From: Lentimicrobiaceae bacterium
GTDB lineage: Bacteria > Bacteroidota > Bacteroidia > Bacteroidales > Lentimicrobiaceae
DNA length: 64,000 bases
Assembly: GCA_020636745.1 (NCBI GenBank)
Contig: JACJXH010000004.1
Coordinates: forward strand, 1-64,000
Direction of reading: 5' to 3'
Shown here: piece after piece, positions 9,319 through 16,853 of the stretch
How the letters are laid out: each line of letters opens with the position of its first letter
Position numbering within the stretch: the first letter of the stretch is position 1
Notes under the pieces: generated by a model
Told to the model about the DNA's origin: nothing
What the model saw: only the letters and a program-made list of their open reading frames with translations
The model's database searches: none
Made by a program: the position numbers and the translations under genes

Positions 9319-9675
9319 TTAGTCAGCAATTGATTTGGCAAGTGGAGCCACTTCATTGGCAACATTGCGGTTAAATTCAAAAGCCAGCGACTGATAGTTT
9401 ACCGCATCTACAATAGTGCCAATAAAACACAAGCCGGCGGTAAACAGGTAAAGGATTCCCATGCCAATCTGGTTAATCAGAATGCGGTGAATACCGGCAA
9501 AACCAATAAATCCAAGCAAACAGGTGAGCAATATCATCTGAGGGTCTTTGCGGCGTGCGCGGTAAATAACAGCAAACTGTGCAGCCTGCTTGTCGCTGAA
9601 GTCTTTAATCAGCATCTGAACATGATTTAGTTCCATTCCCTGCAACTCGGGCAGGTGTAAAAGTACGTTTGCCAT
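9319..9675 (-). CDS. TM2 domain membrane protein
   Basis: This 118-aa inner-membrane protein has a soluble N-terminal part of about 45 residues. Two membrane spans in a helical hairpin follow, with the TM2 signature: LLTCLLGFIGFAGIHRI and then GMGILYLFTAGLCFIGTIVD. Family function is unknown; an asparagine- and glutamate-rich tail follows. It lies 18 bp downstream of a DUF2752 gene on the same strand, a pairing I know from other Bacteroidota, so the two are probably co-transcribed. Confidence 0.85.
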   Translation of the reverse strand: MANVLLHLPELQGMELNHVQMLIKDFSDKQAAQFAVIYRARRKDPQMILLTCLLGFIGFAGIHRILINQIGMGILYLFTAGLCFIGTIVDAVNYQSLAFEFNRNVANEVAPLAKSIAD

Positions 9676-9693
9676 TTTATGTTTGATTTTAGT

Positions 9694-9996
9694 TTAGTAA
9701 TACAATACAGGTTTTCTGAAAATATCAACAATGCGCCAGGTAAGAATCAAAACTGCAGCTATCCCCAACGGATGAGCATGAAACGACTGCACAAGATCAC
9801 CTCTGAAAAGCCAGGCGATGGCGTGGCCGAGGCCACATCCGGGACAAAAGCTGAAGCCCAGGTTTTTAAGCGGACAAAAACTGGCATGAGCATCAACAGG
9901 CGACATAACGGCCATCAGCGTCAGTCCTGTTATCCATACAAATGCTTCAAATCTTGCCCTTAGCAACTGCCCAAAGTGCCTGAAATCGGGTTTCAT
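9694..9996 (-). CDS. DUF2752 family membrane protein
   Basis: This 100-aa protein has the DUF2752 core FCPGCGLGHAIAW between two membrane spans and an extra N-terminal span (WITGLTLMAVMSP). The CPGCG motif is invariant in the family and suggests metal binding or a redox role, but no function is established. I chose the ATG at 9996 (MKPDF). The reading frame runs 76 codons further upstream without family resemblance. It is the first gene of a two-gene unit with the TM2 protein. Confidence 0.8.
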   Translation of the reverse strand: MKPDFRHFGQLLRARFEAFVWITGLTLMAVMSPVDAHASFCPLKNLGFSFCPGCGLGHAIAWLFRGDLVQSFHAHPLGIAAVLILTWRIVDIFRKPVLYY

Positions 9997-10530
9997 GGTC
10001 TTACTGTTGAAAAAACAAATGTAAGGCATGATTTTACGATTTGAAAGATAAATTGAATGAATATGGGTTTTGCTGCCCTCAAAGGTAAAAAAAGGCCTGT
10101 GAATGGCGCTTAACCAGGCCGGAGTTTTGACAAACCATGCTATCAGCGCGTCAGAAACAAGGTGAAAAGCACCCTCATCAAAACATGGCTGAAACAAAAC
10201 ATCAACCGGCACCAATACACTCAAATCAGCATGCAGCGAATAAACTGTTTACCATATTTAATAAACAGGAATGACTATACAAGCCATGCATGCACAGAAT
10301 GGAAATAAAAACAGCAGAGAGGTTGGCAGGAGAAAAAAATAATATTATTTGTTCAATGTCAGACATTAAATAAAAATGTTTAATTTTGCCGCCCGTTTCA
10401 GGCCTCCAATTTTGTTCCCTGCTAATAAACTTAAGAATTAATTAACCTTCTGTTTGTCAAAAGGTCATAAAATATTATTTGCTTTGCAGGCCTGAACTGA
10501 ACCGTTATTTTTCATTTATCAAAACCAATC
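9997..10530. other. Gap between divergent units with the fusA leader
   Basis: Besides the fusA promoter element at 10381 I see no gene. The fusA leader of about 140 nt contains the pair AGGCCT and GCAGGCCTG but no riboswitch or clear attenuator that I can recognise. Confidence 0.4.
10381..10388 (+). promoter_or_regulatory. fusA: Candidate -7 box of fusA
   Basis: TAATTTTG matches TAnnTTTG. It would give a 5' leader of about 140 nt, long for this phylum, and the -33 site is not recognisable. Confidence 0.4.
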
Positions 10531-12612
10531 ATGTCATTTAACAAACTTAGAAACATTGGTATAGCCGCTCATATTGACGCTGGTAAAACCACCACAACCG
10601 AACGTCTTCTCTTTTTAACCGGTGTAAATCGTAAAATGGGAGAAGTTCATGACGGACAGGCTACCATGGACTTTATGAAACAGGAGCAGGAACGTGGTAT
10701 CACCATTGCATCCGCAGCCATTTCCTGTCAGTGGAACGGCCATCAGATCAACATCATTGACACCCCGGGTCACGTAGACTTTACAGTTGAAGTTGAACGT
10801 TCGCTCAGGGTTATTGATGGAATGGTTGCTTTGTTTTGTGCTGTTGGAGGTGTTGAACCGCAGAGCGAAACAGTTTGGAATCAGGCTGAACGATATAAAG
10901 TACCCCGCATTGCTTTTGTAAATAAAATTGACCGCACCGGCGCTGATTTTCATGAGGTTGTAAAACAGATGAATGAAAATCTTGACGCACGGGCAGTAGC
11001 CTTTCAGCTTCCTATCGGACTGGAAGAGAACTTTAAAGGTATCCTCGACCTGATTTCCTTTAAAATGTATACTTTCCAGGATACCGAAACCATCACTTCT
11101 GAAATACCTGAAGAGATGAAAGCCCTGGCCAATGAATACAGACAGACCATGATTGAAAAGCTGGCTGACTTCAACGAAGAAATTCTTGAGCTTTTCCTTG
11201 AAGATAAAGAGGTGCCGCTTGAAATGATTAAGTCAGCAGCCCGCGAAGCCACTTTAAAACTGCTGATTACCCCGGTTTTCTGTGGTGCAGCCTATAAAAA
11301 CAAAGGAGTTGTTCAGTTACTCGATGCTATTGTTGACTACCTGCCGTCACCAGTTGACAAAGGAGCTATTGTTGGAATGGATGTCGACGACCACGAAAAG
11401 GCACGTCATCGCAACCCATCGGTAAAAGAGCCTTTTGCAGCATTGGCATTCAAACTCATTCATGATCCTTATGTAGGTCAGCAAACTTTTGTCAGGGTTT
11501 ACTCAGGTACACTCCGCAGCGGAATGCAGGTAATGAACTCAACCAAAGGCAAACCCGAGCGTATCGGACGCATCCTGCGCATTCACGCCAAGGATCGCGA
11601 AGAGGTGAGCGAAGCAGGACCAGGCGACATTGTTGCGCTTATTGGTATGAAGTATACCAAAACCGGCGACACATTGTGCGACATGGAAAACCAGCTTCAC
11701 CTCGAATCTATTCATATTCCACCCAGTGTTATTGAGCTGAAAATAAACCCTGCTTCACGCAAAGATCAGGGAAAACTTGGCGAAGCCCTTTCCAAACTTG
11801 TAAATGAAGATCCTTCATTCCATGCCCGTTTCGACGAAGAAACCGAAGAAACAGTGATTGCCGGTATGGGCGAGTTGCATCTCGAAATTCTGGTTGACAG
11901 GCTCAAACATGAGTTTGGAATCGAAGTTGTTGTGGGCGAACCTTCTGTTGCTTACCGTGAAACCATTTCACAGGAAGTTGAAGTTGAATACAGACATTCA
12001 AAACAATCGGGTGGTAAAGGACAGTTTGCCCAGACCTACCTCAGACTTGAGCCCAACGAAGGCAAGGGTTATGAATTTGTTGACAAAATCAAGGGTGGTG
12101 CTATTCCAAACGAGTACATTCCTTCGGTTAACAAAGGTATTGTTAAAACAATGGCTGATGGTGTATTGGCTGGGTTCCCTGTTGTTGACGTTAAAGTTGT
12201 ACTGCTCGACGGTCAGTTCCACCCGGTTGACTCATCTGACTTTGCTTTCCAGATTTGTTCGTCCATCTGTTTCAAACAAGGCTTCATGAAAGCAACACCA
12301 TTGCTGCTTGAGCCGGTTATGAAAATTGAAATCAACGTTCCTGATGAATTTATCGGCGATATCGTAGGTAACCTGAACAAACGCAGAGGTAAAATTGAAT
12401 CGATGCGCCGTCACCGCAAAGGCTCTCAAAAACTTAATGGTTATGTACCTTTGATGGAGATGTTTGGTTATGCAACCACCTTGCGCAACCTCTCAAGCGG
12501 ACGCGCCAACTATTCAATGGAGTTTTACCAGTACATGCCTGTAACCAAAGCTGTTCAGGAAGAAGCACTGAAAAAGATTGCCGAGAAAAAACGTCTGGAA
12601 AACAACAGATAA
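10531..12612 (+). CDS. fusA: Elongation factor G
   Basis: This 693-aa translational GTPase drives tRNA-mRNA translocation and, with RRF, ribosome recycling. The GTPase motifs are intact: P-loop AHIDAGKT at 13-20, DTPG at 77-80 and NKID at 131-134. Switch I reads MDFMKQEQERGITI. The complete domain II-V series follows, including the domain IV region with YRHSKQSGGKGQFAQ and a C-terminal ending rich in K and E. The usual neighbours rpsL and rpsG are absent: it stands alone with its own leader and terminator. It could be the only EF-G, displaced from the str operon, or a second paralogue; I cannot decide from one window. Confidence 0.93.
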   Translation: MSFNKLRNIGIAAHIDAGKTTTTERLLFLTGVNRKMGEVHDGQATMDFMKQEQERGITIASAAISCQWNGHQINIIDTPGHVDFTVEVERSLRVIDGMVALFCAVGGVEPQSETVWNQAERYKVPRIAFVNKIDRTGADFHEVVKQMNENLDARAVAFQLPIGLEENFKGILDLISFKMYTFQDTETITSEIPEEMKALANEYRQTMIEKLADFNEEILELFLEDKEVPLEMIKSAAREATLKLLITPVFCGAAYKNKGVVQLLDAIVDYLPSPVDKGAIVGMDVDDHEKARHRNPSVKEPFAALAFKLIHDPYVGQQTFVRVYSGTLRSGMQVMNSTKGKPERIGRILRIHAKDREEVSEAGPGDIVALIGMKYTKTGDTLCDMENQLHLESIHIPPSVIELKINPASRKDQGKLGEALSKLVNEDPSFHARFDEETEETVIAGMGELHLEILVDRLKHEFGIEVVVGEPSVAYRETISQEVEVEYRHSKQSGGKGQFAQTYLRLEPNEGKGYEFVDKIKGGAIPNEYIPSVNKGIVKTMADGVLAGFPVVDVKVVLLDGQFHPVDSSDFAFQICSSICFKQGFMKATPLLLEPVMKIEINVPDEFIGDIVGNLNKRRGKIESMRRHRKGSQKLNGYVPLMEMFGYATTLRNLSSGRANYSMEFYQYMPVTKAVQEEALKKIAEKKRLENNR

Positions 12613-12645
12613 TTCTATCACACTGGGCTCAGCCCCTATATAATA

Positions 12646-12690
12646 AAATCCCGCCCTTCAGACTTTCCGGATGGCGGGATTTTCTTTTTT
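12646..12690 (+). terminator. Terminator after fusA
   Basis: The arms AATCCCGCC (12647-12655) and GGCGGGATT (12673-12681) pair perfectly across a 17-nt loop and are followed by TTCTTTTTT. Confidence 0.88.
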
Positions 12691-12858
12691 AGCTAAACAC
12701 AAGCTAACAGGCAGCAAGCAGAGGGCTGTGACGGTGCATAATACATCAGGTTGGCGGCCTTTCTCATGGTCACACAAAGACAGAATCAAACAGAACAGCC
12801 GCTGACTTAAGCCCGATGGTAACAATAATTTCATTTTCTTTGCAAAAAATTACGCCTC

Positions 12859-14148
12859 ATGAATATTCTACTGCTTGGTTCAGGCGGACGTGAACATGCT
12901 ATTGCATGGAAACTTTCGCAAAGTACTGAAATACAAAAACTTTACATCGCCCCCGGAAATGCCGGCACAGGACTTACCGGCATCAACGTACCCATTGATG
13001 TCAATGATTTTGAAGCTATCAAACTCTTTGTTCTGGAAAACGATATAGACATGGTAGTGGTTGGCCCGGAAGAGCCCCTGGTCAATGGTATTTACGACTT
13101 TTTCAAAGGTGACGGGCTGCTCACTGGCATTCCGGTAATAGGACCATCAGCAGCAGGTGCGCGGCTGGAAGGCAGCAAGGGCTTTGCCAAATCATTTATG
13201 CAAAGACACGGCATACCAACTGCCGCCTACCGTACTTTCTCAACAGGCGAAACAACTGCTGCCATTGAATTTTTATCATCTCTTAAACCTCCGTATGTTT
13301 TAAAAGCCGATGGATTGGCTGCAGGCAAAGGAGTTATTATTTGCAACGAACTTGCGGAAGCCACCCGTGAAGTAACTGATATGCTTGACCATGCCCGCTT
13401 TGGCAAAGCATCAGAAAAAGTGGTGATTGAGGAATTTCTGAGCGGCATTGAATTATCGGTATTTGTGCTTACCGACGGAAAATCGTGGATTTTGCTACCC
13501 GAAGCCAAAGACTACAAACGTATAGGTGAAGGCGATACCGGGCCAAACACTGGCGGCATGGGCTCCGTTTCGCCGGTTCCTTTTGCCGATGAAATCTTTA
13601 TGGAAAAGGTAAAACAGCGCATTATTGAACCTACCATTGAAGGACTTCAGTCAGAATCCATTGATTACAAAGGTTTTATTTTCTTTGGACTTATCAGTGT
13701 TAAAAACGAACCTTATGTGATTGAATACAATGTCAGAATGGGTGACCCTGAAACGGAGTCGGTGATGCCCCGTATTAAATCCGACCTGCTTTCTCTTTTC
13801 CGAAAAGTAGCAGACCAATCGCTGGCATCTGCCACCATCGAGTTTAACGAAAACTGTGCAGCAACAGTTATGCTTGTTTCGGCCGGCTACCCCGGCAATT
13901 ACAGCAAAGGTCATCTTATTCAGTTACCAGATACCGACCTGCCGAGTATGCTCTTTCATGCAGGGACCAGATTTGACGAGGAAAACAAGCAGGTAGTCAC
14001 TGCCGGAGGGCGGGTAATTGCGGTCACTTCTACGGCCACTGATATGGCACAAGCCCTGGCCCTTTCGTACAAAACCGCTGGCCAAATTCATTTTGAAGGC
14101 AAAAATTTCAGAACCGACATTGGATTCGATCTTCATCTTACCAAATAG
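12859..14148 (+). CDS. purD: Phosphoribosylamine-glycine ligase
   Basis: This 429-aa ATP-grasp enzyme joins phosphoribosylamine and glycine in the second step of purine synthesis. It begins MNILLLGSGGREHAIAWKL, the standard N-domain. The ATP-grasp core contains KADGLAAGKGV, the GDTGPNTGGMGSVSP loop and EYNVRMGDPETE, with the metal-binding acidic residues. Length is standard. It is followed 9 bp later by a membrane protein gene and then rnhB, with no terminator between, so the three probably form one operon. Confidence 0.96.
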   Translation: MNILLLGSGGREHAIAWKLSQSTEIQKLYIAPGNAGTGLTGINVPIDVNDFEAIKLFVLENDIDMVVVGPEEPLVNGIYDFFKGDGLLTGIPVIGPSAAGARLEGSKGFAKSFMQRHGIPTAAYRTFSTGETTAAIEFLSSLKPPYVLKADGLAAGKGVIICNELAEATREVTDMLDHARFGKASEKVVIEEFLSGIELSVFVLTDGKSWILLPEAKDYKRIGEGDTGPNTGGMGSVSPVPFADEIFMEKVKQRIIEPTIEGLQSESIDYKGFIFFGLISVKNEPYVIEYNVRMGDPETESVMPRIKSDLLSLFRKVADQSLASATIEFNENCAATVMLVSAGYPGNYSKGHLIQLPDTDLPSMLFHAGTRFDEENKQVVTAGGRVIAVTSTATDMAQALALSYKTAGQIHFEGKNFRTDIGFDLHLTK

Positions 14149-14157
14149 AATCAGCAG

Positions 14158-15138
14158 ATGCTAAAAAAGCTTGCTTTATCAGGAGTCATCACCCACTTGC
14201 TTATTCTGGTTGTTATTGTGCTGATTTTATTCTTCACACCCCAGGTAAGTTTTAGCAGCATTTTGCCCCCACTGCCTGTAGCTACTGCCGGTACCTGGCT
14301 TTACGGTTGGCTAAGCGCAAACCCGCTGCTGCTCAAGCCATTGTCTATTGCCTTGCTTCTGGTTATTTCACTGTTGTTTAATGCAATGCTTATCAGGCAC
14401 GAAGTTGGCCTGCGCAGTTCACTGTTTCCGGCAGTAATGACAATGCTGCTGATGCTCTATACACCGGATGCCATCTACCTGATCATTACTGAAGTAAGCT
14501 TACTGCTTTTGATGGTAAGTATGCACAATATACTCAACCTTTACGGCGAACAGAGTCCGAAATATATGATTCTGAATGCCACAATGGCCGTAGCTGTTGC
14601 TTCCATGTTTATTCCCGAACTTATTGTATTTACTCTTTTTGTTTGGTTCGGAATGTTTACTTACCGGATAAACAGCTGGCGCGAATGGGTTATCTCAATA
14701 CTTGGATTACTTATTCCATATATATATCTGGCTTTCTTCTATTTCTGGAACGATAACCTGGCATTTATCATCGCTGTTTATGAAAATTATTTCAGAAACT
14801 GGACATTTCACATGATCAAGCCAGCAACAATGCCATTTATCACCCTTTGTGCGTTAGCTTTTACAGGACTTATTTCGCTGGCCCGGTTTCTGACAGATGC
14901 CAGCGAAAAAATTATAAGTCTGCGTAAAAAAATGTGGATAACAGCTCAGTTTGCCTTTGCAGGTGTTGGGGTAATAATCATCGCAGGCTCAAATGTTTCA
15001 ATGTTGCTTCCGGTATTGTTTCTACCGATGGCTGCAGCCCTTTCATACACCATTATCAACAGCCGCCGGACATGGTTTATGGATGCAGTCATTTTACTTG
15101 CACTGCTTACCATCATCGCCAACAGAATCAACGTGTAA
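14158..15138 (+). CDS. Multi-pass membrane protein, DUF6427-like
   Basis: This 326-aa protein is almost wholly hydrophobic, with about nine predicted membrane spans, and begins with a long span (LLILVVIVLILFF). It contains a short conserved RHEVGLRSSLFPA stretch after the second span. The layout and the place next to purD recall DUF6427 proteins of Bacteroidota, for which no function is known. It overlaps nothing but sits 9 bp after purD and 1 bp before rnhB. The family assignment rests on resemblance and context, not on a search. Confidence 0.6.
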   Translation: MLKKLALSGVITHLLILVVIVLILFFTPQVSFSSILPPLPVATAGTWLYGWLSANPLLLKPLSIALLLVISLLFNAMLIRHEVGLRSSLFPAVMTMLLMLYTPDAIYLIITEVSLLLLMVSMHNILNLYGEQSPKYMILNATMAVAVASMFIPELIVFTLFVWFGMFTYRINSWREWVISILGLLIPYIYLAFFYFWNDNLAFIIAVYENYFRNWTFHMIKPATMPFITLCALAFTGLISLARFLTDASEKIISLRKKMWITAQFAFAGVGVIIIAGSNVSMLLPVLFLPMAAALSYTIINSRRTWFMDAVILLALLTIIANRINV

Positions 15139-15139
15139 G

Positions 15140-15739
15140 ATGCTCAGAACAAGATACGCGCAAGGTACAGTCAGAGAAGCCGGAGCCGATGAAGCCGGGA
15201 GAGGTTGCCTGGCAGGGCCTGTATTTGCTGCCGCTGTTATTCTTCCTGACGACTATGTGAATCCGGTTTTGAATGACTCAAAGCAACTGACTGAAAAGCA
15301 GCGTAACCGTTTGAGGGTTGAAATTGAGCGTGACGCTGTTGCCTGGCAGGTATCTTCTGTCGGACCTGATGTCATCGACCGTATCAATATCCTTCAGGCC
15401 TCCATCAGGGCAATGCATCAGGCCATTGCAGGGTTAAAACCATCTCCCGGGCTGCTTCTGATTGATGGAAACCGATTTATCCCTTATCCTGAAACAGCCC
15501 ACCAGTGCATCATTAAAGGCGACAGCCTGTATATGTCCATTGCAGCAGCCTCGGTACTCGCCAAAACTCACCGCGACGAATTTATGCTGCAACTGCACCA
15601 GCAGTTTCCTGAATATGACTGGCTTAGGAACAAAGGTTACCCAACCGCATTTCATCGCAAAGCTGTGATGGAATATGGCCAATCCGTCTGGCACCGGAAA
15701 AGTTTTATTATAAAAGAGCAGTTGAGACTTCCGCTTTAG
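15140..15739 (+). CDS. rnhB: Ribonuclease HII
   Basis: This 199-aa enzyme cleaves the RNA strand of RNA-DNA hybrids and single ribonucleotides in DNA. The catalytic motif ADEAGRG is at residues 16-22 (D17, E18), with DSKQLTEKQR, LLIDGN and GDSLYMSIAAASVLAKTHRD following, which supply the other acidic residues. I chose the ATG at 15140, one base after the upstream stop. A longer frame starting at 14993 would lie inside the membrane protein gene and lacks similarity. Confidence 0.95.
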   Translation: MLRTRYAQGTVREAGADEAGRGCLAGPVFAAAVILPDDYVNPVLNDSKQLTEKQRNRLRVEIERDAVAWQVSSVGPDVIDRINILQASIRAMHQAIAGLKPSPGLLLIDGNRFIPYPETAHQCIIKGDSLYMSIAAASVLAKTHRDEFMLQLHQQFPEYDWLRNKGYPTAFHRKAVMEYGQSVWHRKSFIIKEQLRLPL

Positions 15740-15770
15740 CTTCACATCATCAGGGGCTCATTCAACTCAA

Positions 15771-16670
15771 TTATGAAAAGCTAAGCAAATCGCGGAAACA
15801 AAGCTTCACAAAGAAGTTAAAATGAGGCGTAAAACCATTCGAAGGGTCAATCTTTATTTGCTTGTAATATAGTGTAAAGCCAGGTTCAATGGCAATGGCC
15901 GGACTAAACTCAAACCGGGCTCCAACAGTTCCGAAAATGCCAAAACCTATGCCCCCCTGCCTGATTTCATATGCCTGCTGTGTCCCTCCGGGAACATAAG
16001 AATTGCTGCCGTAAACATTCACCAGGTTGAATGATTTGTTTTCAATCCGTATGATGTGCTCCTTTACCAGAGAATTATTCATGCTTATGCCACCTCCAAT
16101 AGTGAATCGGGCAAACTTGTTCTGACCAAAAGCATGAGTAAAACCCAAATCAACCATATTGCGTTCTTCTGTTCCCTGAATAGGATATAATCGTATGTCG
16201 GGCTCAGTCAGATATTCCTTGGGGTCAACCTCCACCGTTACCACATCTTTGGCCCTGAGCTTGGCATATGAAAACTGGACATAAATGCCTGTGTGACAGT
16301 TTAAATCATATTTGGCAAACAGTCCGAACGAAAAAGCCGGATTGTAGCGCATCTTTTCAGGATATTCCTTCACAAATACAGTATCGTAAGCCCCTGTCAG
16401 ATAAAAAATTTCATCGTATCTGTATTTATTCTTAAACACATAATTGACATTATTTTCATTCCCGGGTTTACCCGAATAAAAATCAGCCGAAGCTCCGCCT
16501 GAAATATAGATACCGGCAATGGCTCCATACTCCAGTCCGCTGCGCTCTTTGCACTGTTCGGGGGTAGAGTAAAACTGGTCCTGCGCCCGGCTGGTTAAAA
16601 AAGCAGACAAAAGCAAGGTTAAAGTAAACAAAGCCGGAGTCAGGGAGGAAAAATTCAGGATTCTTTTCAT
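15771..16670 (-). CDS. Outer-membrane beta-barrel protein
   Basis: This 299-aa protein has a signal peptide that ends at TSRAQ, the Bacteroidota style of cleavage before Q/D. The rest is a series of alternating hydrophobic and aromatic strands (FSFGLFAKYDL, GIYVQFSYAKLRA, FARFTIGGGISMNN, FGIFGTVGARFEFS, FNFFVKLCF). That fits a porin-type barrel of about eight to ten strands. I do not recognise a specific family such as PorT. It is monocistronic and convergent with rnhB. Confidence 0.7.
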   Translation of the reverse strand: MKRILNFSSLTPALFTLTLLLSAFLTSRAQDQFYSTPEQCKERSGLEYGAIAGIYISGGASADFYSGKPGNENNVNYVFKNKYRYDEIFYLTGAYDTVFVKEYPEKMRYNPAFSFGLFAKYDLNCHTGIYVQFSYAKLRAKDVVTVEVDPKEYLTEPDIRLYPIQGTEERNMVDLGFTHAFGQNKFARFTIGGGISMNNSLVKEHIIRIENKSFNLVNVYGSNSYVPGGTQQAYEIRQGGIGFGIFGTVGARFEFSPAIAIEPGFTLYYKQIKIDPSNGFTPHFNFFVKLCFRDLLSFS

Positions 16671-16803
16671 CGGATATGTATTTTCGTTTCAAACGTACGC
16701 ATTTTTTTTCATCATGAAAAGCAATTTGAAAAATGCATGCAGTGGCCAATTCTTTTCAGCAATTTATCAACATGAAGATGTTCATTAGTATTCATGCCTG
16801 AAC

Positions 16804-16834
16804 TTGAATCCTCATTCAAATGCCCTTATATTTG
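16804..16834 (+). promoter_or_regulatory. Promoter of the 917-aa envelope protein gene
   Basis: The -7 box TATATTTG (16827-16834) is preceded by TTG at 16804-16806, 20 bp away. This is a good Bacteroidota-type promoter. The ATG follows 19 bp later. Confidence 0.65.
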
Positions 16835-16853
16835 AGCATTATACCTTCAGAAA

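Noticed and set aside
10531..12612. Reading the EF-G as the GTPase-independent EF-G2 of gut Bacteroides
   Set aside because: All GTPase motifs (AHIDAGKT, DTPG, NKID) are canonical, unlike that paralogue as I remember it.
14993..15139. Upstream extension of rnhB
   Set aside because: It overlaps the membrane protein gene in another frame, and RNase HII family members begin near the ATG at 15140.
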